DNA of 64,000 bases, taken from positions 290,501 to 354,500 of the forward strand of contig NC_090167.1 of NCBI RefSeq assembly GCF_017916325.1. Reading direction: 5' to 3'. The translations under genes were made by a program, and so were the position numbers. Below are positions 22,724 to 34,402 of this stretch, piece after piece. The stretch is from Leishmania martiniquensis. Its lineage: Eukaryota; Euglenozoa; Kinetoplastea; Trypanosomatida; Trypanosomatidae. The notes under the pieces were generated by a model. That model did not search any database. It saw only the letters and a list, made by a program, of their open reading frames with translations, and had not been told where the DNA came from. Position 1 is the first letter of the stretch. Every line of letters begins with the position of its first letter.

Positions 22724-23725
22724 TCAGCGCCATACAGCTTCTCAGAGAGGGAGGGCGGGGGGAGGAAAAGAGACACTGCTGGAAGGGTGCTGCCCCACAC
22801 AGGCGGCGCTCCTCCGGGTGTGGGACGTTTCTATGAAAAGTCGTTGCTTCGGCATGACGCGGGCGTCTCTCCTCCGCTGCTCTTCCATGCTTTTGTTCAG
22901 TACCTCGTTCGCTTTTTTGCGTGGCTCGTGCTGCTGGCCGGTCTCCGTTCTGTGTTGCGTCTCCTTTCACTCGCTGTTTCTCAGCGCGCTGTCGTGTGCC
23001 TCTGTGCCCCCGACCCGTGACGCTCATTTTTTTCGTCCTGGAGCCCCGCCAGCTATTCATCCCTCAGCTGTCTCGCTGTGCGTACTATCTTGGCGCATTC
23101 TGCACGTGCCCCTCTTCTCGCTTTCGTGACGCGCTCTCTTCATGCCCTACACATTCACACACACAGGAGGGGAGTGGTGAAGAAAAGAGGGCGGGGAGCC
23201 GTTGGCACAGAAGGCGTGGGCAGACACGCTCACAGTGAGCAGCTCGTCAACGGTTAGCGCATCCATCTCTCTTTGACTTTCGCATGTCGTATGCTCTCCT
23301 CGATCTCAGACATATGTGTAGTGCCATGGAGCGCGGCTCCGAGCGGAACGTGAGTGCTGCAGGGACCACACCCAACGTGATTCCTGCGCTCCCTCAGTGG
23401 CTTCTTCCTGGAGGCGCTTGCATGCGCTGGTGGGTTGCAGTGGGGGGCAGATCCGAGGGAGGGGCGGGGGAAGAGGCACTGCGTCGTCATGCAGCGGCGC
23501 ATGCATCTCAGCCTTTCCCCTTTTTCGCGCGCAGCTCTCTTGCTCTCACTACCGCACGTCCTGTCTCCGCTCTCCATTCATGCCTGACTTCGCACTTTCG
23601 CTGACTTGCTCTCTCATCATTCCTCATATCTGCCATTACTAAAATCTGCTCCTTGCGGTGCTTTCACGGGTTTCACCAATGACATTTTTGTCACTGCCCT
23701 ACCGCTGCACCTCCTGTATGCAGTC
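22724..23725. other. Spacer between the DysF and RRM genes
   Basis: C/T-rich stretches with a GC-rich patch near 23330-23480. No gene-like frame seen. Confidence 0.55.
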
Positions 23726-23751
23726 TCTTGCTTTTCTCCTCGTCACTCTAG
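23726..23751 (+). promoter_or_regulatory. Candidate SL acceptor for RRM protein 1
   Basis: A CT tract (cttgcttttctcctcgtcac) followed by AG at 23750-23751, about 106 nt before ATG 23858. Confidence 0.5.
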
Positions 23752-23857
23752 CCTTATCGCTCTCGCAGCGCTCCTCGCCACCTCCACATTGTTGATTTGA
23801 ATCCCCAACCCCTCACCCCGCCCTCTCTTTTCCCACGTAACACTCGTTTTGGTCATC

Positions 23858-25390
23858 ATGCGCGGTCGTGGTGGTCGTGGCGGTCGCGTGAGCAGCGCTG
23901 GCGGCCTCTCGCAGCAGCCCACTAACACCATCAGCATTCGTGTGTCGGAGATCCAGCAGCCCGTCACGGAGGATGTCATGCGCCGTGTGTTCCAGAGCGT
24001 TGGCGTGTCGTGCAACGCGATACAAATCACCCCGACCAGCAACCCGCAGGAGACGTCTGTGGTGGCGCAGTTTCCGGACGGCTTCGCCGCGGAGCGCGTC
24101 ATGTCGAGTCTGAACAACCGCAACATCTTTAACAACGGCAACAAGATGACCATGCAGTATACGAACTGGCTCCCGAGCAGCAGCCCAACCCCTTTGAACA
24201 GCAATGGCGGCGGCGTGCTGCAGTCTTCGGCATTTGAGAATGGCAATCTGTTTGCGCCGCAGCAGATGCCTCCGCAGCCGCAGCAGATGCCTCCGCAGCC
24301 GCAGCAGATGCCTCCGATGCCCCAACAGCCCCCTATGCCGCAGCAGCCCGGGATTCATATACCAGTCCCTCAGCTTCAGCAGCCGCCGCAGATGCCTCAG
24401 CCGATGCCGCCGCATCCGATGCCCCAGATGCCGCACATGCCTCCGCAGCAGCCGCAGATGTCGGTCTTCAACAACCCTGGCCCAGGCATGATGCAGCCAC
24501 AGCCGATGGATGCCTGGTATGGCGCCAACCCCGCAATGGACATGATGAGCGTCACCGTGGGCTTTCCAGGTGGCGTTCGTGGCGCCGGTATGGTACGCGG
24601 CGCTCGCGCTCGCGGACGCGGTGGCCGCGGTGGCTATGGCTTTGACCCTATGGCTATGCAGGCCGCCTACATGCCATTAGCCCAGCGGGGCGGTATGGTT
24701 CGCGGTCCCCTCAACATGATGCCGCGCATGAACTACATGCAATATCAGCCCTTTGGCCAGCCGCCGACGGTCTTTGTCAGCGTCACTCTTGTTCCGGTGA
24801 CCGAGCCACTGCAGTCCATCTTCACGCTGATGGAGGCGTTTGGCGGCGTTGCGGCCATTCGCCGTAACCAGAACAAGAAGGAGATTCTGACGGTGAAGGC
24901 CGCCTCGCCGGACGACGCGCTGGCCATCGTGACCTTCATGCACCGCGTGCCGTACGTGGGCGGCCAGGTCAGCGGTAAGCTCTTCCCCAACTACGTGGAG
25001 CGGTACCCGTGCACGGACGAGGGAGACCCGCTCGACCCCGAGACGGTGCAGTATGACTTCACGGCCTCCCGCCATCGCAGCCCGGGTCAGCGCAGCAGGG
25101 CTGTGCCGTCGCGCATCATTAAGATCACCGGCTGCAGCACATACGAGGACACAGAGGTGATGACCTACCTCAACAGTAAGGGTGTCAACCCGGATCGCGT
25201 CACCAAGTCCGAGGACGGCTCCTTCGAAGTCCTCCTGCAGGACGTGGCGACCTCGGTCAAGGTGCTCCTGGAGTGCCAGGGGGGCGTGTGCGATGAGGAG
25301 AAGTCGAACGTCATCTTTGTCGAAGGGCCTCGAGATGACACCACCGAAGGGGAGCAGAAAGCGGTCGAGGAGAAGGCAAACGAATCGTAA
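23858..25390 (+). CDS. PTB/hnRNP-type RNA-binding protein 1 (three RRM-like domains, RGG and QPM-rich)
   Basis: 510 residues from ATG 23858. It opens with an RGG box (MRGRGGRGGR). Three RRM-like folds follow, at about 23-105, 304-380 and 418-497. They lack textbook aromatic RNP1/RNP2 residues, as is common in PTB-family RRMs. Between RRM1 and RRM2 lies a low-complexity linker rich in Gln, Pro and Met (about 130-225) containing a 7-residue tandem repeat, then a second Arg/Gly-rich segment (about 240-270). Expected role: cytoplasmic or nuclear mRNA binding, affecting stability, translation or trans-splicing. A related protein lies 6 kb downstream. It belongs with the trypanosomatid PTB/DRBD proteins, but the exact member is not assigned. 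Confidence 0.85.
   Translation: MRGRGGRGGRVSSAGGLSQQPTNTISIRVSEIQQPVTEDVMRRVFQSVGVSCNAIQITPTSNPQETSVVAQFPDGFAAERVMSSLNNRNIFNNGNKMTMQYTNWLPSSSPTPLNSNGGGVLQSSAFENGNLFAPQQMPPQPQQMPPQPQQMPPMPQQPPMPQQPGIHIPVPQLQQPPQMPQPMPPHPMPQMPHMPPQQPQMSVFNNPGPGMMQPQPMDAWYGANPAMDMMSVTVGFPGGVRGAGMVRGARARGRGGRGGYGFDPMAMQAAYMPLAQRGGMVRGPLNMMPRMNYMQYQPFGQPPTVFVSVTLVPVTEPLQSIFTLMEAFGGVAAIRRNQNKKEILTVKAASPDDALAIVTFMHRVPYVGGQVSGKLFPNYVERYPCTDEGDPLDPETVQYDFTASRHRSPGQRSRAVPSRIIKITGCSTYEDTEVMTYLNSKGVNPDRVTKSEDGSFEVLLQDVATSVKVLLECQGGVCDEEKSNVIFVEGPRDDTTEGEQKAVEEKANES
24260..24316 (+). repeat. 21-bp coding minisatellite (QQMPPQP)
   Basis: Two full units and one partial unit of cagcagatgcctccgcagcc-g in frame within RRM protein 1. 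They encode a heptad of Gln, Met and Pro. Confidence 0.9.
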
Positions 25391-26339
25391 GTCCTCACCC
25401 GCTCGCTAGCGCACCATCATCATAGCGATACATATATGATGGCTTCTCGCTCTCGTTTTTCCTTTGTGACAACCTCGTCTTTTTTTATTTTCGCTACTTG
25501 CTCCTTGGGTTTAGCGCAAGTGTTGATGGTATGTTGGGGGAGGGGAGGGGGAAGTGCCATATGTGTTGCCGAACCTCTCTACCCTTCCTCCCGCCCGCGG
25601 TCGTCGGTGCGCACATGAATGTGCGTGCTTGTCCGTTTCCGTTGTCGTTGCGGTGAGAGTCATAGCGGCCGTGCTGTCAAGCGTCTGTTATTCTGGTGTG
25701 TATGTGTGTAAGTATGCGAACACTCGCCAAACTGTATCGGCGACCGATTTTTATTATGTTCTCCCCTCGTTGTCGTTGTGCACTGTCGTGCTCTCTTCTC
25801 TGATGGGAGACGTCGGCGTGTTGATAGCGAAAGAGACGAGCGAGGGAAACGAAAGGGGCAAGAGGGGAAGGTGTGGGGGAGGGGGCAGACTGGAAGAGGA
25901 GCAATGCCGGAGGTGATTGTGTGTGTGCGCGCGCACAAACACACAAAGGTGAGCATGGTGGCTCAACTCTTCGTCGCGCTCTTAGATCCTCTCTTCCTTC
26001 CATCGCCCTCTCCCTTTCTCTGTCTCTAATGAATACTGGTGATGGGATGGGTTTTTTTTAAAGGAATTATGTCTCCCTCTCTTTATAAGTGATGCCACTA
26101 AAGAAAAAAATACTGGAGAAGGAAAGAGAAACGAAAAGACCGCCGTGAACTGAAACGTGGCCCCCACCCTTCGTATCGTTGCCTTGTCTCTCTGTATGTG
26201 TGCGTGCGAATGCCTGCGCGTACGCTCTTTTGGAATGCTGCGACGCGGGAACAAACTATTTCAGTGTCTCACCGTTTGTCGTCGTCTCTTTTCTCCATGA
26301 AGGCATCCCAAGATTCTCGTCTCTGCGCATGCGCGCAGG

Positions 26340-26690
26340 TGCGCCTATGTGTGAGCGTGTGTGTGTGTGCTTGGCGGCATTCTGTGTGAGGGTATCCGTG
26401 TGTGTGTGCTGCGAGTTTGGTGAGCGCTAGAGTGACATTGGACAGGCACTTCATGCGTGAATGTGTGTGTGTGTGCGTGTTAGTTCACACTCCACTGTTT
26501 CTCTCCCTCTCTGAGAATTCACGCCAATCTCGCTCCTCTGTGTGTGTGTGCAAAACATGGTGCGTGTTGAGGAGTCTGCAGGCGTGTAGCCGATGCCTCA
26601 CGCGCACACATGCAGGCATGCACACACACACACACAAACCCACTCACAAACACACCCAGGCACTCACACATACGTACACACAGTTGCCGC
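26340..26690. repeat. (GT)n block followed by (AC)n block
   Basis: Several GT runs occur between 26345 and 26570 on the + strand, and AC runs between about 26605 and 26690. Because GT and AC are complementary, a + strand transcript could fold into a long imperfect hairpin. Confidence 0.8.
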
Positions 26691-28109
26691 CGGCTCCTCC
26701 GCCTTCGACTTCCGCACGCCGTCCAGTTTTGATCGACGCGCGCGGACTTGCCGCCTTATCTGCCTTTTTTGTCTTTTACCATTTTCTTGTTGCCTGAGGG
26801 CGGGGCGCGTGACCACCACACAGACCCCTTCTTCTCGCCCATTCCTTCCTGCAGCCTCCGCGCCCACTTCGGTCGTCTTCTCCACCTTTTTCGCTATCTC
26901 CTCTCCTCGGTCTTCCTCTTTGTTTGCTTTTTTTCCTTTTCTTCTCCCTCCCCCCTCTCTCTCGTGTTCCCCACACATCCGCACACCCACATATGTGTGT
27001 GGAAGCGCACAGACCTCTTTGATGAACGTCGCGTTCGCTTTGAGGAGTGCCTCTTTTCATTTTCTTTGTCCGTTCGTTATGCTTGTGCCGGATAGCATCT
27101 TGAAGTTCTTCACCTCTCTCATCATCTTCATCTTCATCTTGGCATCCTCTCGACACGTTGCAGCCTGCGGCACCTGCCGTCGTCTTACTTTTCCCGATTA
27201 TCGCCAAACACTCACGCACACGCACGTTCTCTTGTATACGGTAGCGAAGGCGCCTCTACTTATCGCGCGACAGCTCTCCTTTCTCAATACAGGACACTAT
27301 ACCATCGCCAGCCTCCTATTCGCCTCTGCCCTCGAGGCAGCTCATCCCGCCCCCGTGGAATGTTTGCGGCGTACTGAGAGGGGGGAGGGAAAGGGGAAGG
27401 GGAAAGGGGCTCTCTTCTCGCATTTTCACCCGTTTCTCTGCCTACACCTTTAGCCCGATATTCGCAGCCTTTCGCTCATGTTTCATTCATGTAAAGAAAG
27501 CAGCCCCACGTATCCTCGTCGCCTGACCACCGAGCCTCATCCTTCCCTTCCCCCGCCTCACCTGCAGAGCCTCATCGCTTTCGTCTGCTTCGACCCCCCC
27601 TCAACGCCTTATTCGATGACCTTCGCCTCACTTTTCCTTCTTTTTCTTAGCAAGCGTGCTCGCGTCTGCGCCACAGTTCCTGGTGCGACGCTCCACGGAC
27701 GCGGGACCGAATACTGCCTCATCCTGAGCAAGGCTCATGTGTCTGTGTTACCAACTTGCTTCCCTCGCCTTTCCGATGATGGACGCTCGTCCTTCCTGAT
27801 TGCGTGGAGGGTCATGGACTCCTTCTCAGCTGTACAAGATAGGCTCAACGGTGGCCACAATGCTTCGGTGACTCCCCTGCTACTTTTCCTGTTGCAGCTA
27901 TGGAAAGGGCCGAGTGAGGGATCGTCCTCACGCAAGCCCTCTCTACTTACCTCATCCGTTTCATAGTTAACATGAGATATATGCTCAGCCCGTGCCGTGC
28001 CACTCTACCCGCCTGAGCCGCCCTTCGTCGATGTGGGCTTTTGGCTCGGATTTCGGTTTCATTGCAAAGAGAAAAGCGATGGGATCTCTCGGCACACGCG
28101 CACCGTCTT

Positions 28110-28127
28110 GATATATATATATATATC
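28110..28127. repeat. AT palindrome G(AT)8C
   Basis: An 18-bp perfect palindrome in the spacer between the RRM genes. Confidence 0.9.
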
Positions 28128-31100
28128 GTTTTACGTTTGGTACTACCACGCCGCTATGCGGATCGCCTTCCTGTGCTGGTGCCGGTGTGTATATGCGTGT
28201 GTGCCCTTATCATGCTGTCAAATACGTGCGCACTGCTCTAGTTAGTGAAAGCGAGTCCGGCGGATACGGGGATGAAGGGATGCGTCGTGATGCGCAACGC
28301 CACCTGCATCTCGTGCCCCCTGTTCTCATCACCCTCAGATGCTTTTTTTTCTTCTCTGTCCACGCGATGCACTCCTCTCTCGCTTCCCTGTGTTAGACGT
28401 CTTCAGGAGGCAAGCAAGGGGTAGGGTGAAGGAGGAACCCGCTTGATCGCTCCGCACCACCATGTGCCTCCATATGCGCGCGGGTGTGTGTGTGACTCTT
28501 TTTTTGTGTGTGTGCCCACTCCTGTTTTTTTCTATGCGCTTTCGCTGACACCTCTATGTGTGTATGTGTATCTTCTTTGGTACAGCGCCGTCAACGCATC
28601 CGCCGGACAGATGCGTGTGTGTGTGTGTACCGCTGCTTACATATCCTTTACTCTTCTTCTCCGCCGTGGCGCAGACGTTTTTCCGTCTCGTGCTCATCGG
28701 CGCATCCGCGTTTTTCTCCTCCCCATCTTTTTTTCTTTCTTTCCCTTCACCGCTTTCTTGTTTTCTGTCAACTGTTCCCCGTTCAACCGGCCCGCTCTCC
28801 AGCCGCTCTTGGTAGGCTGAGGAATACCGACCTCGTTAACAAGTCCACCGCTCGATTCCTGCATGCGCTCGCCGCGTGCCTAGCGGCCTCACTGCTCGGC
28901 TTCGAGTGCGCATACCAACGCGCACATCGTCAGGAATGTATCGCATCTGAGCATTCACGCTCGATGGCGCATCCATACGAAACATGCGCTGCGGCAACGT
29001 GGCGGCCCCCCCTCCTCTCTCCCTCTCTCCTCCTCCTGTCCATGTTCGCCCATCTCTCGTGAAAGAAAAAAAAACAGACCGCTCTTGTCGTAAAGCCAAC
29101 AAAAGCGGCAGATCCGCGCGGGGGATGATGAACTGCGGAGAATGGCTCCCGCAACCCTGTCCTTTCGAGAGTACCCTTACCCTTCCTCCCTTTCTCGAGC
29201 GTGGGTTAGTGGCGCCGGCGCGCACCACTCATTCACATGGTTTATCGTTTTCCCTACCCTCACAACCTCCGCGGCTGATAACCTTCTGAACTGAGGAGTG
29301 GTGGGGAAGGCTGAGCGTGCTGTTCGGTTGGTTTTCGTGAAGTTACGCCTCGCCTCGGTGCCCGGAAGCGATGTACGGCACGCGGCTCGGCCGCATGGCG
29401 CTACCGACGAGACCAAAGGGGCGCCACCGGGGCCGCAACGGAAATGCTTGCAGAGAATGACGGGGAACAGGACGACTGTGGTGTGGGACTATCGTAGCGC
29501 GTGCTACGTGCCCGAGAAAGGCAAAGTAAAGTAATGCATAGGATCACACGGGGTAATGCTGTATCGGGGCGAAATTCGGAGCGAAAAAAGAGAAGGATGA
29601 TTGCCTGTAATTGTGTACGCCAATGCCCATATTCATGTTTGTGTGTGTGTGTGTGGCTGTGAGTAGACCCCTGCGCCACTCGCTAGAGATGAAGGGGCAC
29701 AAGTGCTTCTCTGATCGGCAATCAGCGAGTTGATGGCGACTGATGTCGTGCGTGGGCAACCGTGCATGACCGAGGAGCCTTGGTAACCTTCTTTAAGCAC
29801 GCTATGCAGTAGGTGTAAAGACACACGCACACGCGAACATTCGCGCGGTCATGCAGGCAAGCCGCGGCTCCCTGTTTTCTTCACGCACACATACAAGCAT
29901 GAAAGCAGCCGATTTGGAAAGGAAATACAACAAAAAAAGAGAAGCAAAATTCGCGCGGCTTTGTGCAAGCTCTCAGAGAAGATGCGTACAGCCGTTGTGA
30001 AACTTCAGTTGTAAGAACCCCCATGATGGCACGGCGCGCAAGATGGTGAAGCACATCGCTCGAGCTAAGAAACACATCGAGAGAAAGGAGGAGGCAGCAA
30101 GCGATGACAAACGAAGCGTCCAAACGTACACTGGAAAAAGTGAAAGGCAAAATCTATGAGGAGCCGCGAAAACGTCAATGCTTCGTTTAACAGCGTCCCC
30201 CCTCCCCCGTTACATTGTCTCTTCATCCCCCTCTCTTTCCCCTGACTTGACTTCGCGTTCCGCACCTGCTGCGTGCGTGTTGGTCATGCCCCTCCCGCCA
30301 CCTTCGTCATCTTCATTGGTGTGCCTCTGCTATTCTACGAAGAAGGACGACACCGAGGCAACAGGTGAAACGAAAAAAGAAATCATACAAGCGGCAGACA
30401 AAGACCTGACGGCCGCTCTGTTGCTTCTCGAGTGCTCCGCCACCCCCTCCTTTTCTAGACAGGATTTCCTTCCCCCTTTTTTGCCATTCCTCACTTGTTC
30501 GCTGGCGCCTTTTTTTTAGCCCGTTTCACATCTGCCGCGTGCTTTTGAGTTGAGCGAAGAAAAGAAGCGCAACACGCAAGCGACGCAAACGGCAACGCCA
30601 AAGAAAAGAAGAAGCTAAGCGGGCGACTGCACCAACGATCGGTGCGGCTCATCCCATTACACGAACGGAAAAAAGCCTAGGGGGGCGAGCGGCTCTCTCT
30701 CCCCCTCCTTTCCTTGTAATACACACACACACACATCTGACTTAAATCGGCACGGAAAGAGAAGAATTCATTTTATTAGCACACAGGCAACCGAAAAGTG
30801 CAGACGACATACCGCAACAAAGAAGAGATTGTTCATTGAGGTCGATATTCGGTACTCCGGAACATTTGAAGAGCAAAGGTGTCGTCGCGTAGCGCGCGTC
30901 GTTTTGTGTTTTTCTTTTCATGCCGTTATCGTCTTAACCTTTTTTTCCTCTTTGGTTACCTCGTTGTTTGCCGCTCACTGCCTTTCCGTCTTGTCGATGC
31001 GTGCTGCGTAACGCACCTTTCGCGTGAGTTGTGGGTGTTGACTGCCTACCGTCTCCTCTGGCTCGCCAGACGGCATCGCCTCCGCTAGGGAGTGGTGTTA

Positions 31101-31120
31101 TTTCTTTTTTTCGTTCGCAG
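31101..31120 (+). promoter_or_regulatory. Candidate SL acceptor for RRM protein 2
   Basis: A T-rich tract ending in TTCGCAG (AG 31119-31120), about 161 nt before ATG 31282. Confidence 0.6.
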
Positions 31121-31281
31121 TGGCTTCCGTGCGTCTGTTGTCCCTTCCCGGAGTCCTTCCTCCCTCTCACTCCCTCTTCGTGTCTCTCTCTACGTGCCAC
31201 ACGAAATCACCCTCCTCCTCCTCTCTTGTATTTTTCCCTATCGGTGTTGACGACCCTTCAACCAGGGTCATTTATTGTACC

Positions 31282-33408
31282 ATGTCTACTGTGATCCTCA
31301 GCAATCTCCCCATGGGGTGCATCGAGTCGGACATTCACCGAGCTTTGCTTATGTATGGCACCGCCGTGAACATTGAGATGAATACGCAAGCATCTCAGGC
31401 AACTGTGACGATGCGCACAAAGCAGGAGGCGCAGGCGCTCTTGAATCGCCGCTCGGTGAATGTTATCGGCACTTCGGTCCGCGTCGACGCTCAGGTACCG
31501 CAGCCACAGCCACAGCCGCCGCTGCCACGTCATCAAGTACCTCTGCAGCAGCAGATGATCGCCCCGCTACCCCAGCATCTGCAGCAGCAACCGATGGGGG
31601 TCTACGGGTATGTCTCTGGCAGTGGCGGGCAGCAGCAACAGGCCATCTACGGCACCGTGGCACCGCAGCCGTATCCCCAAAACGAACTCAACCATCAGCC
31701 GCTATCGCATCCGCTACAGCATTATGCGCAGCAGCAGCCATCATACCCAGCACAGTCTCAGCAGGCGACCTTGCAATCACAGCCACAAAGCACGGGCAGC
31801 TACGTTCCGAGCCCCTGCATCAGAGGTGGCGGCGGCCGCGCCATCATGCCGGCGCCTCCGCAGCCCACTCGGCGCCTTCGTGTGCTTGTGGAGGACTGTC
31901 GTTACCCGATCACCCGTGACGTGCTCATGCAAATGTTCAGCATGATTGCCCCGCCCATCAGTGTGTCGTGTGGCCCCTACGGACCAACCACCACCGGTGC
32001 GGTCGAGTTCGCTGACGCAGCGGCAGCGCAGCAGGCGATGGACCAATTCCACAACAACGCCATCTATCCGAACTGCTGCTACATCAAGCTCTATTTCGAG
32101 CCGGCGTCGGACCGATTCGACGCTGCGCAGCCGCCGCCGCACCAAACGCAACCGCACAGCGGAAGCAACAGTGGCTACGGCTACCAGACGCAAGGCCCCA
32201 CAAACACCACCTCTTCATCGGCGCGCGCGAACCCCTACGAAGTGACGTCGAACACCCCCGCGCAACCCGATGCGTACGGCGCCAGATGGAGCGGCGATCA
32301 CGGAAACCAAGGCTACAACGGCTCTGCCTCGTCGAGCGCCGCGCCACAGTCGCAGCCGGCGCCGCCCACTAACGATTCTCACAGCCGCGGCCGCGGCGGC
32401 TGTGGTACTGATCCTGATAATGAGCACGGTAGAGACGATGAGGTGCAGCACGGTGCTGCTCGTGAGGCTACTCGTGGCATGGCGCCTGGCCCGATGATCC
32501 GAGGCGGTCGGGGCGCTATCCGGGGTGGCATCGGCAATCGCGGCAGCGGCGGAGGCCTTGGCGCCACGACCGGCTTCACCCCCTACGAGACCTCAGGAGC
32601 CCCGCCAGCTCGCGGTGGCGTTTCTGGCGCTGGGCGGCATACGAGATCTGAGATGGACGGCTGCACCGTCATGGTAAGTGGGGTGAAGGAGTCGGTTCCT
32701 TTGTACGATCTATGGGTGCTGTTGGAGGTGTTCGGCAATGTGAACTCGTTGAAGCGGCAGTTTCGCTATCGCACAAACGTGGTGGCGCAGTTCCAGCACC
32801 CCGGTGACACGCTGACAGCAATTCAATACCTGCAACACTGCCCGTTTCGCGGCGGTGTGCTGCGGCTGAAGCGCTTCAATGGCTATCAAGAGCGAGAGAC
32901 GGAATGGGAAACCAAGTCGGCGAAAGATCCAGCAACGCAAGCTGCCCTATTCACCACGGGCTATCACCACCGCACGGCGCCGCGTGCGCCGGTGAATGTG
33001 CGAGGCCGCGTGAACCCAGAGAAGAACCTGTACATCAGCAACCTAACAGAAGCCATCTCCGACGACGAAATGAAGGGGATCATGAAGGAAGCGGGCTTCG
33101 AGCCGGACGCGTACTTTCGCCGGGGCCCGACAGGAGCTATTGTCGCCTACAAGGACACGGAGACTGCTGTTGACGCACTCATCGCCATACACGCAATGGA
33201 GGTGCGTCAGCGCTTCCTCCGGGTAACCTTCTCACGCTTTCCACCAGGCCCACGGCCCTCGCGCGACGGTGCTGATAAGGGTAACGAAGATGACGATGGG
33301 GAAGCGGAGCAACGCGATGGGTCGGAGGAAACGCAACCGCCGCCACCAAAGGAAGAGGCGCCGGCGCCTCCAGAAGCTGCGGCGGCACCGGTGCCTCCGC
33401 AGCCATAG
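31282..33408 (+). CDS. PTB/hnRNP L-type RNA-binding protein 2 (four RRM-like domains)
   Basis: 708 residues. ATG 31282 opens directly into RRM1 (about 1-70, VILSNLPMGCIESDI). RRM2 is at about 197-276, RRM3 at 459-535 and RRM4 at 582-655 (LYISNLTEAISDDEM). The four-RRM layout resembles PTB/hnRNP L. A Gln/Pro-rich linker (about 72-180) lies between RRM1 and RRM2. A long Ser/Gly/Arg-rich linker with RGG-like motifs (about 285-455) lies between RRM2 and RRM3. The C-terminus is acidic and then Pro/Ala-rich. Open codons before 31282 have no ATG and overlap the splice region. Likely a regulator of mRNA processing or stability. It shares domain style with the gene at 23858, so the two may be ancient paralogues. 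Confidence 0.85.
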   Translation: MSTVILSNLPMGCIESDIHRALLMYGTAVNIEMNTQASQATVTMRTKQEAQALLNRRSVNVIGTSVRVDAQVPQPQPQPPLPRHQVPLQQQMIAPLPQHLQQQPMGVYGYVSGSGGQQQQAIYGTVAPQPYPQNELNHQPLSHPLQHYAQQQPSYPAQSQQATLQSQPQSTGSYVPSPCIRGGGGRAIMPAPPQPTRRLRVLVEDCRYPITRDVLMQMFSMIAPPISVSCGPYGPTTTGAVEFADAAAAQQAMDQFHNNAIYPNCCYIKLYFEPASDRFDAAQPPPHQTQPHSGSNSGYGYQTQGPTNTTSSSARANPYEVTSNTPAQPDAYGARWSGDHGNQGYNGSASSSAAPQSQPAPPTNDSHSRGRGGCGTDPDNEHGRDDEVQHGAAREATRGMAPGPMIRGGRGAIRGGIGNRGSGGGLGATTGFTPYETSGAPPARGGVSGAGRHTRSEMDGCTVMVSGVKESVPLYDLWVLLEVFGNVNSLKRQFRYRTNVVAQFQHPGDTLTAIQYLQHCPFRGGVLRLKRFNGYQERETEWETKSAKDPATQAALFTTGYHHRTAPRAPVNVRGRVNPEKNLYISNLTEAISDDEMKGIMKEAGFEPDAYFRRGPTGAIVAYKDTETAVDALIAIHAMEVRQRFLRVTFSRFPPGPRPSRDGADKGNEDDDGEAEQRDGSEETQPPPPKEEAPAPPEAAAAPVPPQP

Positions 33409-34269
33409 CCTGCGGAGGAAGAGACCGGCTGAAGTGCGGTGGCTTCGGCTGCAGCGAAGACTGCTCCGAAGGCCATAAAGGCAAAGATTGCGCATACGCA
33501 GAAGCTCTTCGCATATCTATTAAATGGGTACGCTTGCTGTATTTTTTTTCTTTGGTGTGCAAGCGTATGTGTGTATGTGTGCGTGTCTGCGCGTCCGGCT
33601 TGAGCGTTGCAAGAGCTGTGACGCGTGTGCATAAGAGGGATGGGGATGGTGTGCGAGAGGCAGACAAACGACATCTTCCGACGACGAGGGGAGCGTGCGC
33701 CCCCTCTACGACGAAGTGAGTGCTGCAGTGGCGGTCGTTGGTGTCACTGATGAGGACATTAGCTGTGTTTCTTATGGCCCTGCGACCATTGTGAAGAGGG
33801 GGGCTCATCACAAAGGACAGTTACTAGGCCAGCCGATGGCGGTGGTGGTGGGCTTGGCGGGATGGCTGAGGCGCAGGAAAAATAGCTCAGCGCAGCATCC
33901 ACCAACTTGCTACCGCCGGGGATTGCATCGCCTCAGCGCGGCGGAAACGAGAAATGACAGAAAAGAGGGCCGCACAAACCGCCTCACCTCCTCTCTATCG
34001 CGCCCCTGCACTAGCGACTACCATGGGCCACTGAAGTGCACGAGACGTCTCCTCGCCCTCTGTGTGCAAAGCGGGCGCCGGAGCTACAGCGGCACCAACG
34101 GGCAAACTCGAGAGCGCTGTGCGTCTCCGTGTGCGTGAGCTGTAGAAAATGGTTCAGGCCTCCTTGCTTGCCCCAAGGCGGTTGTGCGGGCGCTGTCCGC
34201 GGAAGACTATGATCATTGCCGCAGAGCCGGTGGCGTCTTTGCCCAGGCATGCTCGTGTGTGATGGCCCA
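33409..34269. other. Spacer, no gene seen
   Basis: Mixed-composition 3' flank of RRM protein 2. Short open frames only; nothing recognisable. Confidence 0.55.
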
Positions 34270-34338
34270 ACTCCCTCTTTTTTTCGCTGCTTCTTTCCCC
34301 TTCCATCGTAACTCCTCTCACATTCTTCCCTGCGTGAG
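34270..34338 (+). promoter_or_regulatory. Polypyrimidine tract and candidate SL acceptor for the TFIIE-like gene
   Basis: A CT-rich tract followed by AG at 34337-34338, about 64 nt upstream of ATG 34403. Confidence 0.45.
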
Positions 34339-34402
34339 AGTGCACAAGGCACAACGCAGATAACTGGCGCTTCACCCAGCTGCCTTTCGGCTGCCCTTCC
34401 GA

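Larger units (their letters stand above)
25391..31100. other. 5.7-kb spacer between the two RRM genes
   Basis: No convincing gene. It contains a GT-rich block followed by an AC-rich block (listed separately), CT tracts (26830-26970, 28660-28800), an AT run (28110), a GC-richer patch near 28850-29480, and purine-rich sequence around 29900-30170 and 30540-30700. A 162-codon ATG-started frame at 27478-27966 is the longest candidate, but it has mixed composition and no recognisable domain. UTRs of the two RNA-binding protein mRNAs probably account for much of this. Confidence 0.55.

Noticed and set aside
24260..24316. CRISPR-like short repeat array
   Set aside because: The tandem units are contiguous, in frame, and encode a Gln/Pro/Met repeat. 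There are no spacers and this is a eukaryotic genome.
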